Assembly (NCBI GenBank): GCA_017614795.1
Contig: JAGABD010000107.1
Location: 1 to 32,906 of the forward strand
Length of the DNA stretch: 32,906 nucleotides
Reading direction: 5' to 3'
Source of the DNA: Bacteroidales bacterium
GTDB taxonomy: Bacteria > Bacteroidota > Bacteroidia > Bacteroidales > UBA932
The notes beneath the pieces are model-generated. The model was not told where the DNA came from and did no database searches. It saw nothing but the letters and a program-made list of their open reading frames with translations. Below, in pieces: positions 1 to 7,730 of the stretch (within the stretch, counting starts at the first letter, position 1; the number at the start of each line of letters is the position of its first letter). The position numbers and the translations under genes are program-made.

Positions 1-19
1 CGATTATTTTGCAGAAAAA

Positions 20-51
20 TTTGGAAAGAAAAAAGGAAAAAACTACCTTTG
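20..51 (+). promoter_or_regulatory. Bacteroidota-type promoter of rpmH
   Basis: TTTG at 20-23 and TACCTTTG at 44-51 are separated by 20 bases. This matches the Bacteroides primary-sigma consensus (-33 TTTG, -7 TAnnTTTG) exactly. Transcription should start near 56, leaving a leader of about 30 bases. The leader is A-rich and has no Shine-Dalgarno sequence, as is usual for the phylum. Assignment is by motif only. Confidence 0.75.
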
Positions 52-84
52 CACTCCCAAAACGGAAATTAAAAAAATCAAGAT

Positions 85-237
85 ATGAAAAGGACATTTC
101 AACCCTCGAACCGCAAGCGCGTGAACAAGCACGGATTCCGCGAGCGCATGAGCACTCCCAACGGACGCCGCGTTCTGGCAGCGCGTCGCGCACACGGACG
201 CAAGAAACTTACCGTTTCGTCCGAAGACAGGTATTAG
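85..237 (+). CDS. rpmH: Large ribosomal subunit protein bL34
   Basis: This 50-residue basic protein starts [12 protein letters not shown] and continues with the family signature KHGFRERM, then [17 protein letters not shown]. These are diagnostic for bL34, a small structural protein of the 50S subunit that contacts 23S rRNA. The length fits the family (44-52 residues), with a short acidic-aromatic tail (SSEDRY). The ATG at 85 follows an A-rich leader ending AAGAT, the same context seen before the nucleotidyltransferase gene at 12385. A consensus promoter lies at 20-51. The gene is monocistronic here: it converges on the PAP2 phosphatase gene, whose stop lies six bases beyond. A longer reading frame in another phase covers the same bases and is spurious. 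Confidence 0.97.
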   Translation: MKRTFQPSNRKRVNKHGFRERMSTPNGRRVLAARRAHGRKKLTVSSEDRY

Positions 238-243
238 TCCGGG

Positions 244-885
244 TTAAAAGACCAGGGCAAGGGAGCAACCGAAAGATCCCATACCATCATACCACGGGGT
301 TGCAGCAAGGCTTTTACCGGCACGCTGCAACCCCAAGGTTTTTTTCTCGAGGGGAAGAAGCCACCAGGCAATCTCGGCAGACAGCACTCCGATGCCCGCG
401 CCCGCCAGCACGTCGGTGCCCCAATGACGGTTATGACATACTCTCAGCGCCGCCGTGCCCGTTGCGACGGCATAGGCGCCCAGCCCCCACCAGGGGCCGT
501 ATTCCAGGCGAATCAGTTCCGCGCCCATGAACGACCTGGATGCGTGGCCGGAGGGCATCGACTTGAAATCGCTTCCGTCCGGACGTTCACGCCTGATCAC
601 ATATTTGGTACCTGCCACCACAGCCGCCATGCCGACCCAGGAGGTTCCAAGCACCATCGCGCGTTCGAGTGTGGAATGCTCGCCCATAGAGTTCACGAAA
701 CTCAGCCCGAAGTAGGTCGCCGCCGGCAGAAACTGAATCCAGTTCTCGATTTCATAATCGCCCGCCATACCCAGCTTAAGCACGGACTTCTGCAGTTCGC
801 GGTCGAATCCGTTGCCGGGATCCTGAGCCCTGACGCTCAGCGTCAGGGCCATCAAGCTGATGATTATGAGGACAATGCGGCGCAT
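244..885 (-). CDS. Secreted PAP2-family (type 2 phosphatidic acid) phosphatase
   Basis: The protein has 213 residues. A Sec signal peptide (about 1-20, ending VRAQ) precedes a PAP2/haloperoxidase-like domain. All three catalytic motifs are visible: K94-x6-R101-P102, PSGH at 111-114, and R148-x5-H154-x3-D158. The last motif has Leu in place of the usual Ser before the Arg. The family removes phosphate from lipid phosphates or small phosphomonoesters, probably on the periplasmic side of a membrane here; the substrate (undecaprenyl pyrophosphate, phosphatidate or other) cannot be read from the sequence. The ATG at 885 was chosen because it starts the signal peptide and because its A is shared with the rsmG stop (TGATG); the open frame continues upstream only as a shadow of rsmG. 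It is the last gene of the polA operon. Confidence 0.88.
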   Translation of the reverse strand: MRRIVLIIISLMALTLSVRAQDPGNGFDRELQKSVLKLGMAGDYEIENWIQFLPAATYFGLSFVNSMGEHSTLERAMVLGTSWVGMAAVVAGTKYVIRRERPDGSDFKSMPSGHASRSFMGAELIRLEYGPWWGLGAYAVATGTAALRVCHNRHWGTDVLAGAGIGVLSAEIAWWLLPLEKKTLGLQRAGKSLAATPWYDGMGSFGCSLALVF

Positions 886-1532
886 CAGAGGGCTTGGGCG
901 GAGATTCCCACCACGTATTTTTCGTTGTAATAAGGGTCGTCCTTGAGCCATTCGGAGATGGGCCAGACGCGGATGTTCGCGGCAGGAACCTTGAAGCGCT
1001 TCTGCAGGGCCGCTATTTCGGATTCTACGTCGCCGCCCTTCAGGCAGAGGATGCCGCGGCGATAACGCCCTTTCACCCAAGGGTAGAGGTTTTCGAGCGA
1101 AGTGACAGCGCGGCTCACCACCCAGTCCCATGTGCCGGGGAGGTCTTCCACTCTGGAATGAACACAGGTGACATTCTTCAGTCCCAGTCCTTCCGCCACC
1201 GCCTGCGCCACACGGACCTTTTTGCCGATGGAGTCACAGAGGGTGAATTGGGCGTCGGGCATCGCGATGGCCAGAGGAATGCCAGGAAAGCCGCCTCCTG
1301 TGCCCAAATCGAGTAAAGAGGGATTGCCGTTCGCGGACGGCAATGACGAAAACTTATTGAGATACTCGTAAATCGCCAGACTGTGAAGGATGTGGTGCGC
1401 GTAGATGTTGTCCTCGTCCTTGCGGGAGATCACGTTGATCTTCGCGTTCCACTCGTGCCAGAGGGCGATGGCCGGGGCAAAAGCATCGGCGGAGAGATTG
1501 CCGATCGGGTCGGCAATGACGTTGGTACTCAT
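885..1532 (-). CDS. rsmG: 16S rRNA (guanine527-N7)-methyltransferase RsmG
   Basis: The protein has 215 residues, normal for RsmG (GidB). It methylates N7 of G527 in 16S rRNA using SAM; loss in other bacteria gives low-level streptomycin resistance. The family patterns are clear: WNAKINVISRKDEDN near 28-42, AHHILHSL at 45-52, the SAM-binding LDLGTGGGFPG at 74-84, and VVSRAVTSL at 138-146. The start at 1532 overlaps the stop of the upstream HAD gene by four bases (ATGA), and its own stop overlaps the PAP2 start by one base. Translation of the three is therefore probably coupled. Confidence 0.96.
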   Translation of the reverse strand: MSTNVIADPIGNLSADAFAPAIALWHEWNAKINVISRKDEDNIYAHHILHSLAIYEYLNKFSSLPSANGNPSLLDLGTGGGFPGIPLAIAMPDAQFTLCDSIGKKVRVAQAVAEGLGLKNVTCVHSRVEDLPGTWDWVVSRAVTSLENLYPWVKGRYRRGILCLKGGDVESEIAALQKRFKVPAANIRVWPISEWLKDDPYYNEKYVVGISAQAL

Positions 1533-2359
1533 CTCCTGGCCTCCTCAAGAAGATTGCCGAGCTCTTCGATGTCGCGGCAAATGAGCGAGGGGGCGTGGGG
1601 CCAGGCCTTGGCCACTTCGAGGGTGGTTTCGCCGCTGAGCACCAGCACGCCGAAGGCGCCGGCGTTGTACGCCATTTCGATATCGGTATAGATGCGATCC
1701 CCCACCATCGCAATTTGCGAGGGCTTAAGGCCGTAGCGGCTCTCGATTCCGGCAAGCATCGCAGGGTCGGGTTTGCCTATAGTCACATCGGGCTGGCGTC
1801 CGGTCGCATACTCGAGGCATTTGCAGATGGATCCGCAGTCCACAAGAATCGTAGGCTGGTCGGTGGGGCAGACCTTGTCGGGGTTCGTAGCGATATAGGG
1901 CAGGCCCTTCGACACCCACCAGGCGGCCCTGCAGAGGCGGGAATACTCCAGCGTCATATCGAAAGCGGCCACTATGATGTCCGGCACGTCGTCGGGCGAA
2001 TCGGTGGTGGAAATGAATCCCGCGTCCTCGAAATGGCTTATCATCGAAGGAGTTCCCAGCAGGAAAAGCTTCTTCGCCGCGGGATAGTGCTCGTGGATGT
2101 AATCGATGGTGGCGGGCACGGTGCTGTACATCTGTTCGCGGGTGCAGGGAATGCCCATCTTCTCGAGCTTGCCCATATAATCCTCCAGCGAACGCGTGGG
2201 ATTGTTGGTAAGGAAGGAATAGCTTATCCCCAGGCGGTCGAGTTTCGCGAGAAAATCGATGGTGAAGGGGAAGATTGTGTTGCTCAGGTAGATGGTTCCG
2301 TCCATATCGAGGGCGATGTGGCGGATTGCCCGGAGCTGTTCGCGTAAATCCTTATTCAT
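1529..2359 (-). CDS. HAD-superfamily phosphatase, NagD-like (subfamily IIA)
   Basis: The 276 residues show the HAD motifs in order: DMDGT with nucleophile D18 and acid D20, LTNN at 50-53, GKPDP with K196, and GDRIYTDI with D221. Between motifs II and III lies a large cap domain (about 80-180), as in the NagD/p-nitrophenylphosphatase group (IIA). These are cytoplasmic Mg-dependent phosphatases of nucleotide monophosphates or sugar phosphates; the physiological substrate is unknown. The gene overlaps the sigma-factor gene by eight bases and rsmG by four, so it belongs to the polA operon. The family call is firm; a specific enzyme name is not warranted. Confidence 0.9.
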   Translation of the reverse strand: MNKDLREQLRAIRHIALDMDGTIYLSNTIFPFTIDFLAKLDRLGISYSFLTNNPTRSLEDYMGKLEKMGIPCTREQMYSTVPATIDYIHEHYPAAKKLFLLGTPSMISHFEDAGFISTTDSPDDVPDIIVAAFDMTLEYSRLCRAAWWVSKGLPYIATNPDKVCPTDQPTILVDCGSICKCLEYATGRQPDVTIGKPDPAMLAGIESRYGLKPSQIAMVGDRIYTDIEMAYNAGAFGVLVLSGETTLEVAKAWPHAPSLICRDIEELGNLLEEARR

Positions 2360-2951
2360 TTTCCTTGTCGTCTTTCTTGTATTTGTCGATGAGGCCCTTG
2401 GCCCTGCGGATGCGGGTGCGGACGGTGTTGAGTTCCAGCCCCGTCTCTTCCGCGATCTCCTTGTATTGCAAACCTTCGATCAGACGCAGATGCGCCACCT
2501 GCTTGTAGATGTCGGGCAGCGAGTCGATGTAGCGGAGCGTGTTCGCCTGGTCCTCGTCCTTGATGATGGATTCCAGCGCGGTGTCGGAATCATCGCCGAT
2601 GGATTCCACCTCGGACGCGGCCGCGATATCTTCGTTCAGCGACACGAATGCCGCATTACGGTTCTTGTCCTTTTCCAGGGTATCCAGCGCCATATAGTAG
2701 GCAATGGAATGAAGCCAGGTGGAGAACTGGCCCCTGGCCGGGTCGTACGAGCGGATCTTGCGGAACGCCTTCTCGAAACTGCGCGAGCAGATGTCGTCCA
2801 CGTAGAAGTCGTCCAATTGCTTGATGCGCCCCTTCAGGAAAGTGCGGAGAGAGGCTATGTGGGTATCCCAAAGCCGGGTGAACGCAACGCCGTCGCCGAT
2901 CATCGCGAGGCGTATCAGTTCTTTAGTGGGCGTCGATCCAGGTTCTGCCAT
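2352..2951 (-). CDS. RNA polymerase sigma factor, sigma-70 family (ECF-like)
   Basis: The protein has 199 residues. A sigma-2 region spans about 10-100 (IGDGVAFTRLWD, then DDICSRSFEKAFRKI and FSTWLHSIAYYMALD). A sigma-4 helix-turn-helix spans about 140-190 (YKQVAHLRLIEGLQYKEIAEE, then ELNTVRTRIRRAK). No sigma-1 or sigma-3 domain is visible, so it is ECF-type. A linker of about 40 acidic residues with a run of D and E separates the two domains. No anti-sigma factor or carbohydrate-sensing partner lies beside it. The ATG at 2951 lies inside the 3' end of polA (29-base overlap); a later Met at residue 17 would cut into the sigma-2 region, so the long start is preferred. Its regulon is unknown. 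Confidence 0.88.
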   Translation of the reverse strand: MAEPGSTPTKELIRLAMIGDGVAFTRLWDTHIASLRTFLKGRIKQLDDFYVDDICSRSFEKAFRKIRSYDPARGQFSTWLHSIAYYMALDTLEKDKNRNAAFVSLNEDIAAASEVESIGDDSDTALESIIKDEDQANTLRYIDSLPDIYKQVAHLRLIEGLQYKEIAEETGLELNTVRTRIRRAKGLIDKYKKDDKENE

Positions 2952-5529
2952 AATTGCATTCTACTGTTAAAGGTACGGACAGGTTCACCACTCCCTGCAT
3001 ATCCCTCTCCACTATCTCCTTGACCTGTTCTATTTCTTCTTCCGGCACTTCCAGAAGGATTTCGTCGTGAATCTGAAGCACCATCTTGGCGCGCAGCCCT
3101 GCTTCCCGCAGGCTCCTGTCCACCTTAATCATCGCGAGTTTGATGATGTCGGCGGCTGTGCCCTGGATGGGGGCGTTCACCGCATTGCGTTCGGCCACCG
3201 AGCGCATGTTGCCGTTGTTGGAATTGATGTCCGGGATGTAGCGCCTGCGGCCGAAAAGGGTTTCGGTATAGAGGGTTTCGCGGGCCGCGGCAAGCGTGCT
3301 GTCGATGAACAGGCGGATTGCCGGGAAACTCTCGAAGTAATCGTCTATCAGGCGTTTGGCTTCGGAGCGGGAGCACTTGAGCCTCTGCGCGAGACCGAAG
3401 GAAGACATCCCGTACATTATGCCGAAGTTGACGGTCTTTGCCATCTTGCGTTCGGAATCTGTGACCTCCCCCACCGGCTTCTTGAATATCTTGGCCGCTG
3501 TCGCCGCGTGCACGTCTACTCCTGCGCGGAATGCCTCCAGCAGGTGCGTGTCGCAGCTCATATGCGCCATCACTCGGAGCTCTATCTGAGAATAGTCCGA
3601 AGACATCATCACCCAGCCCTCCTGCTGCGGCACGAAAGCCTTGCGAATCTCGCGTCCCTCCTCGGTCCTTACGGGGATGTTCTGGAGGTTGGGGTTGGAG
3701 GAAGAAAGCCTTCCGGTGGATGTAAGCGCCTGATTGAAAGTGGTATGCACTCTCCCGTCTTTCGGGGAGATGAAGCCGGCGAGCGGCTCGATATATGTCG
3801 AAAGAAGCTTGCGAAGGCCGCGGTAATCGAGCAGAAGGTCGATGACAGGATGCCTGTCGGCAAGGAAGCTCAGCGTCTCTTCGTCGGTAGGCCAGGCGCC
3901 GCGCGCGGATTTCTTCGCCTTGGGGTCGAGCGCCAGTTTCTCGAAGATGAGTTCGCCCATCTGCTTGGGAGATGCCACGTTGAGTTCTGGGTTGCCCGCT
4001 ATCTCGCGTATCTTCGCCTCGCAGGCGAGCATCTTCTTGCGCAGAGATTCGGCAAAATCCCGGAGCGAAGCGACGTCTATGCGCACTCCGGTGAGTTCCA
4101 TCCGCGCCAGCACCTTCTGGAGGGGCTCTTCTATCTCGTCGTAGAGTTTGAGAAGTCCGGCCTGCGAAAGTTCGGCGTGGAGAATGTCGGAGAGCTTCAG
4201 CATCGCTTCAGCGCGGGGACCGAGGTCGACCTCTCCCGCAGCCTGCCCGTCGTCGCCGAAAAGGCTTCCGGTGGACGCGGCGCTCTCGTCTGCAAGTTCC
4301 AGCCCCAGATAGCTCTGGGCAAGGTATTCCAGCTTGTGGCTGCGCTCGGGGTTGAGCAGGTAATGCATCAGTTCTATGTCGAGAAGCCTGCCGTTCAGGG
4401 AGATGCCTTCGGCTTCCAGAGCCTTGATCTGCGCCTTCAGCGCGAAGCCCGCCTTGACCGTGGAGGCATCTTCGAGGAGAGGTTTTGCCTCTGCGAAAGA
4501 CAGTTTGCGGGCGTCCTTGCGGTCGGCAAGCCAGACGCCGTCGTCCGCTACCTCAATGGAGATGCCGGCTACCTGGGCGTCCGGGGACACCTTCTCTTTC
4601 GGGAGTTCGTCCTTCGGGCTCGCCCCGCCATCGGCTTTCACCGACGGTCTCGCCGCAGCCAATCCAATATCTTTCGGAATATACCTCTTCAGCGAAGTGA
4701 ACTCATAATAATTGAACAGCTCCGCAAGCGAAGGGTCGGGAGCGCGCAGGGCCATTTCCTCTGCGGTTACGTCGAGCGGAATGTCCGTCTTGATTGTAAC
4801 CAGTTTCTTGCTGAGTTCAATATGGTCGCGCGCCGCCTCGAACATCTCCTTCTGACGGGGCGTCAGTTCATCTATATGCGCGTAGATATTCTCCACGCTG
4901 CCGTACTTGCCGAGAAGCTTGCCCGCGCCCACTTCGCCCACGCCCTTTACGCCGGGCACGTTGTCGGACGCGTCGCCGCAGATGGTCAGGATGTCTATAA
5001 CCTGCTCCGGACGCTCGATGCCATACTTGGCGCATACGCCGGCCACGTCGATCACCTCGCTGTCTCCCCCGCCCTTGCCGGGCTTGTACTGGAAGATGTG
5101 CTCCTCGATAAGCTGGCCATAGTCCTTGTCGGGCGTCACCATATACACGTCGAAGCCCTCGCGGGCGCTGCGCTTCGCCATCGAGCCTATAACGTCGTCG
5201 GCCTCGAATCCGGGAATCATCAGAACCGGGATGTTCAGCGCCTTCACTATGGCCGTAAGGGGCTCCAGGGCATCCCTCACCAGTTGCGGAGTCTCAGCGC
5301 GGTTGGCCTTGTAGGCGGGGTACATCTCGTTGCGGAAAGTGCCTCCCGGAGGGTCGAAACTCACCGCGATATGGGTGGGCTGCTCCTTGGCCAGAAGCTC
5401 CATGAGATACTTCGTGAAGCCGAAGAGTATGGATGTGTCCACCCCCTTGGTATTGATCATCGGCCTGCCCAGAAAGGCATAGTACATCTTGAAGATGAGC
5501 GCGTGGCCGTCGATTAAAAAGAGTTTCAT
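2923..5529 (-). CDS. polA: DNA polymerase I with apparently inactive 3'-5' exonuclease domain
   Basis: The protein has 868 residues. The N-terminal 5'-nuclease domain (1-290) has intact acidic motifs (FDPPGGTFRNEMYPAYKANR, GFEADDVIG, TPDKDYGQL, GDASDNVPGVKGVGEVGAGKLL). The C-terminal polymerase domain (about 460-868) has motif A DYSQIELR at 645-652, motif B RKMAKTVNFGIMYG at 694-707 and motif C HDEILLE near 821. The intervening exonuclease domain (about 318-450) is short: the DxE of Exo I is missing, the Asp of Exo II is replaced (LKAQ where LKYD is usual), and no YxxxD Exo III motif is seen. The enzyme should fill gaps and remove RNA primers but probably does not proofread. It is the first gene of a five-gene operon and divergent from tadA. 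Confidence 0.96.
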   Translation of the reverse strand: MKLFLIDGHALIFKMYYAFLGRPMINTKGVDTSILFGFTKYLMELLAKEQPTHIAVSFDPPGGTFRNEMYPAYKANRAETPQLVRDALEPLTAIVKALNIPVLMIPGFEADDVIGSMAKRSAREGFDVYMVTPDKDYGQLIEEHIFQYKPGKGGGDSEVIDVAGVCAKYGIERPEQVIDILTICGDASDNVPGVKGVGEVGAGKLLGKYGSVENIYAHIDELTPRQKEMFEAARDHIELSKKLVTIKTDIPLDVTAEEMALRAPDPSLAELFNYYEFTSLKRYIPKDIGLAAARPSVKADGGASPKDELPKEKVSPDAQVAGISIEVADDGVWLADRKDARKLSFAEAKPLLEDASTVKAGFALKAQIKALEAEGISLNGRLLDIELMHYLLNPERSHKLEYLAQSYLGLELADESAASTGSLFGDDGQAAGEVDLGPRAEAMLKLSDILHAELSQAGLLKLYDEIEEPLQKVLARMELTGVRIDVASLRDFAESLRKKMLACEAKIREIAGNPELNVASPKQMGELIFEKLALDPKAKKSARGAWPTDEETLSFLADRHPVIDLLLDYRGLRKLLSTYIEPLAGFISPKDGRVHTTFNQALTSTGRLSSSNPNLQNIPVRTEEGREIRKAFVPQQEGWVMMSSDYSQIELRVMAHMSCDTHLLEAFRAGVDVHAATAAKIFKKPVGEVTDSERKMAKTVNFGIMYGMSSFGLAQRLKCSRSEAKRLIDDYFESFPAIRLFIDSTLAAARETLYTETLFGRRRYIPDINSNNGNMRSVAERNAVNAPIQGTAADIIKLAMIKVDRSLREAGLRAKMVLQIHDEILLEVPEEEIEQVKEIVERDMQGVVNLSVPLTVECNYGRTWIDAH

Positions 5530-5539
5530 AACAAGATTA

Positions 5540-5570
5540 CAAAAATGAAACTTTTTTCGGAAGTTTCAAA
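5540..5570 (-). promoter_or_regulatory. Probable promoter of the polA operon
   Basis: Read on the minus strand, TTTG (5570-5567) is followed after 19 bases by CATTTTTG (5547-5540), one mismatch from TAnnTTTG. The polA start codon begins only 10 bases beyond the -7 box, so the leader would be very short. The whole polA-to-PAP2 operon would be read from here. Motif evidence only. Confidence 0.5.
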
Positions 5571-5580
5571 GGATTATGCT

Positions 5581-5588
5581 TATTTTTG
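5581..5588 (+). promoter_or_regulatory. -7 box before tadA, leaderless-type spacing
   Basis: TATTTTTG matches TAnnTTTG in full. Only five bases separate it from the ATG at 5594, so the transcript would start at or next to the start codon. No good -33 TTTG is found at the expected distance, which lowers confidence. Confidence 0.4.
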
Positions 5589-5593
5589 CCAAG

Positions 5594-6028
5594 ATGGATC
5601 TTGACGAGAAATATATGCGCGAGGCCTTGCGCGAGGCCGAAGCGGCCGGGGCCGAGGAAGAGATTCCCATCGGCGCCGTGATAGTGAACGGAGGCCGCAT
5701 CATCGGCAGAGGGCACAATATGGTGGAGCGCCTTAACGACCCCACGGCCCACGCAGAAATGATAGCCATCACCTCTGCGACGGAAGCCGTCGGAGGCAAG
5801 TATCTCACCGACTGTACGCTCTACGTTACCGTGGAACCCTGCCCGATGTGCGCCGCGGCCCTCGCCTGGAGCCAGATCAGCCGCATAGTCTACGGAGCTC
5901 CCGACCCCAAGCGCGGCTACAGCCTCTTCTCCCCTTTCCTCCTCCATCCCAAGACGGAAGTCACCGCCGGCATCCTCGCCGACGAGTGTTCAGCCCTCGT
6001 TTCGGACTATTTCAAAAAACTTCGTTAG
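5594..6028 (+). CDS. tadA: tRNA-specific adenosine deaminase TadA
   Basis: The 144 residues have the zinc-dependent cytidine/deoxycytidylate deaminase fold: H53-A-E55 (zinc ligand and proton-shuttle Glu), and PCPMC with C83 and C86 as the other zinc ligands. The later DPKRG and HPK..V.AGILADEC segments are typical of TadA, which converts A34 of tRNA-Arg(ACG) to inosine. A guanine deaminase or another nucleoside deaminase is less likely given this C-terminal part. The ATG at 5594 (MDLDEKYMREALREA) gives the usual N-terminus; an in-frame ATG at 5576 lies before the -7 box and is not favoured. The stop overlaps the convergent membrane-protein gene by four bases. Confidence 0.93.
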   Translation: MDLDEKYMREALREAEAAGAEEEIPIGAVIVNGGRIIGRGHNMVERLNDPTAHAEMIAITSATEAVGGKYLTDCTLYVTVEPCPMCAAALAWSQISRIVYGAPDPKRGYSLFSPFLLHPKTEVTAGILADECSALVSDYFKKLR

Positions 6029-7059
6029 AGCAGCAAAAGCACCGCGGAGGTGTAGAGCAGGAAGGCCTGGAGGCTGAGGTTGCCGCGGTTGCGGGAATGG
6101 ACTACGGCCTCGAGGGGGTCTTCCGCGAGAAGGGTGCGGAGTGTGTCGTCGCCGGGGCGGGCGCCCGCGGACCATTTGCGGACCACCTGGGCGTCGTTGA
6201 CGAAGGTTACGCCGCCGTTGGAGCGGTTGAGCGTCAGAAGCATCCGCCTGTCGGCGAAATAGGTTATGCCGAAGAGCCCGGGATTGCTGAGCGCTCCCTC
6301 GATTTCGCCGGGGGCCGACGCGACCAGCAGGACGGGCTTGAATCCGAGGTCCGAAACCTTCTTCGCGAAAGCCGAAATCTTCTCCACCCCCTTGCGGGAA
6401 ACCTTGCCCGGGTCGTACACTGAAATCAGCATCACAGGGCCCTTGAAGGCCGCATCCTCGACATAAGCGCCCGACGCGTCATAGAAACTGAAGACGTCCG
6501 GTTCGCACGCGTCCAGCTCGGTTCCGGGCTTGTACGAGGCGAAATCCACAGTAGGTATTGAAAGGCAGTTGTAGAGCGTGAACAACAGCACCGAGACCGC
6601 CACTATTCCGAAGCTCGCGTATTTCAGCTTGTCCGGCTCGCCGTAGTCGCGGATGGGCCAGTAGGCCAGGGCGAGAAGCCCGAGAAGAACGAGATTCTTG
6701 ACGAAACTCGCCCAGTGCGGAAGCTCTATCGCCTGTCCTAAGCAGCCGCAGTCCATCGCCGGGTTGGCGATGAGGATTATGAGCGTGAGAAGGGTGAAGA
6801 AGCCGATGAGGCAAGCCGCCGCGAAAGCCACTATCCTGCGCCAGAGGCCCGTGATGAGAGCCGCTCCGATGCCGCATTCGGCAAGGGCGAAAACCACCGC
6901 GAGGAAGCCCGAAGCGAAGCGAAGGAAACCGAGATGCAGGAAGCCAAGGTAATCCTGCACCATAAGGCCTGCCCCGGCGGGATCGGCCAGTTTCAGCACT
7001 CCGGCCACGAACAGCACCAGACCCACAATGCTGGCGCATATTCTCTTAAAGGCGTTCAT
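6025..7059 (-). CDS. DoxX/MauE-like membrane protein with C-terminal thioredoxin-like domain
   Basis: The protein has 344 residues. Residues 1-145 contain four hydrophobic segments of DoxX/MauE type, with a Cys pair in the DCGC motif (C104, C106) at the end of the third. A further transmembrane segment near 150-170 leads into an extracytoplasmic domain (about 175-320) with a thioredoxin-like pattern (KGPVMLISVYDP, then KVSDLGFKPVLLVAS). This domain lacks a CxxC active site. The C-terminus ends in another hydrophobic stretch (LQAFLLYTSAVLLLL). It resembles the conserved Bacteroides proteins of BT_3928 type, which have no assigned function; MauE relatives support disulphide formation. The gene overlaps tmk by 14 bases and is last in the esterase-porin-tmk operon. 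Confidence 0.75.
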   Translation of the reverse strand: MNAFKRICASIVGLVLFVAGVLKLADPAGAGLMVQDYLGFLHLGFLRFASGFLAVVFALAECGIGAALITGLWRRIVAFAAACLIGFFTLLTLIILIANPAMDCGCLGQAIELPHWASFVKNLVLLGLLALAYWPIRDYGEPDKLKYASFGIVAVSVLLFTLYNCLSIPTVDFASYKPGTELDACEPDVFSFYDASGAYVEDAAFKGPVMLISVYDPGKVSRKGVEKISAFAKKVSDLGFKPVLLVASAPGEIEGALSNPGLFGITYFADRRMLLTLNRSNGGVTFVNDAQVVRKWSAGARPGDDTLRTLLAEDPLEAVVHSRNRGNLSLQAFLLYTSAVLLLL

Positions 7060-7723
7060 CGACCACTGCTTTTACTTTTGCGAATATCGCGTCGGGAGGA
7101 AGCATCTCCCCGAACTCGTCGGAACAGTCGAGCACTATCAGCGAAGGGTCCTCGGCAGCCTGGGTGCGGTACATCGCGCGGACTTTCTTCTGGAACTCGA
7201 TGTCGGCCTCGTGGATGTCCTTATTGTCCTGCAGGTAGCTGCGGTCGTCGCCGTTGCGCTGGCCCGTGAGGCTCTTCTCCACGAATCCGATGGGCACGTC
7301 CAGGAAGATGTTCACGTCCGGACGGGGCTCGCCGAACTCACCGAATTCCGTGTCGATTATCCAATGGCGAAGGGCCTCGGCCTCCTGAGGGTCGGAAAGC
7401 TTCGCGCACTGGTATGCTATGTTGGAATAGACGTACCGGTCCAGAAGTACGGTGCCGCCTTCGTCGAGCGTCTTGCGGATCTCGGGGGCCGCCCCGTGGC
7501 GGTCTTCGGCGAAAAGAAGCGCCACGAGTTGGGGATGCACCGCGTCGATGTCGCCGAACTCGCCGCGAAGGAAACGCGAAATGAGTCCGCCGTAGACGGG
7601 GGCTTCGTACCTCGGGAAATGGATATAGTCGAAGCGGGGGCACTTCTCCTCAAGATACTTGCGGAGCTTGCGCACCTGCGTCGATTTTCCTGCGCCGTCA
7701 AGGCCTTCCAATACTATCAGCAT
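7046..7723 (-). CDS. tmk: Thymidylate kinase
   Basis: The 225 residues start with the P-loop GLDGAGKST at 7-15. The DRYVYSNIAYQ segment follows near 115-125, and a lid-like region (SLTGQRNGDDRSYLQDNKDIHE) near 160-180. The enzyme phosphorylates dTMP to dTDP with ATP in the cytoplasm, an essential step in dTTP supply. The start ATG begins MLIVLEGLDG, leaving no room for an N-terminal extension. It lies seven bases after the porin stop and overlaps the next gene by 14 bases. The protein is a little longer than the usual 205-215 residues, mainly through the FPRYEAPVYGG and RNGDDRSYLQ loops. Confidence 0.95.
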   Translation of the reverse strand: MLIVLEGLDGAGKSTQVRKLRKYLEEKCPRFDYIHFPRYEAPVYGGLISRFLRGEFGDIDAVHPQLVALLFAEDRHGAAPEIRKTLDEGGTVLLDRYVYSNIAYQCAKLSDPQEAEALRHWIIDTEFGEFGEPRPDVNIFLDVPIGFVEKSLTGQRNGDDRSYLQDNKDIHEADIEFQKKVRAMYRTQAAEDPSLIVLDCSDEFGEMLPPDAIFAKVKAVVDERL

Positions 7724-7730
7724 ATTCTAT

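Noticed and set aside
9..530. 173-codon frame over rpmH and the PAP2 gene end
   Set aside because: It is in a different phase from the clear bL34 sequence and has no family features.
886..1131. N-terminal extension of the PAP2 phosphatase by 82 residues
   Set aside because: The extension only reads rsmG in another phase; the signal peptide begins at the ATG at 885, which is coupled to the rsmG stop.
3067..5517. 816-codon open frame on the plus strand opposite polA
   Set aside because: It mirrors polA codon phase in GC-rich DNA, shows no recognisable domain and is fully covered by a convincing gene. Similar long frames oppose the M13/permease genes (20411-23083) and the porin/tmk genes (7659-9686).
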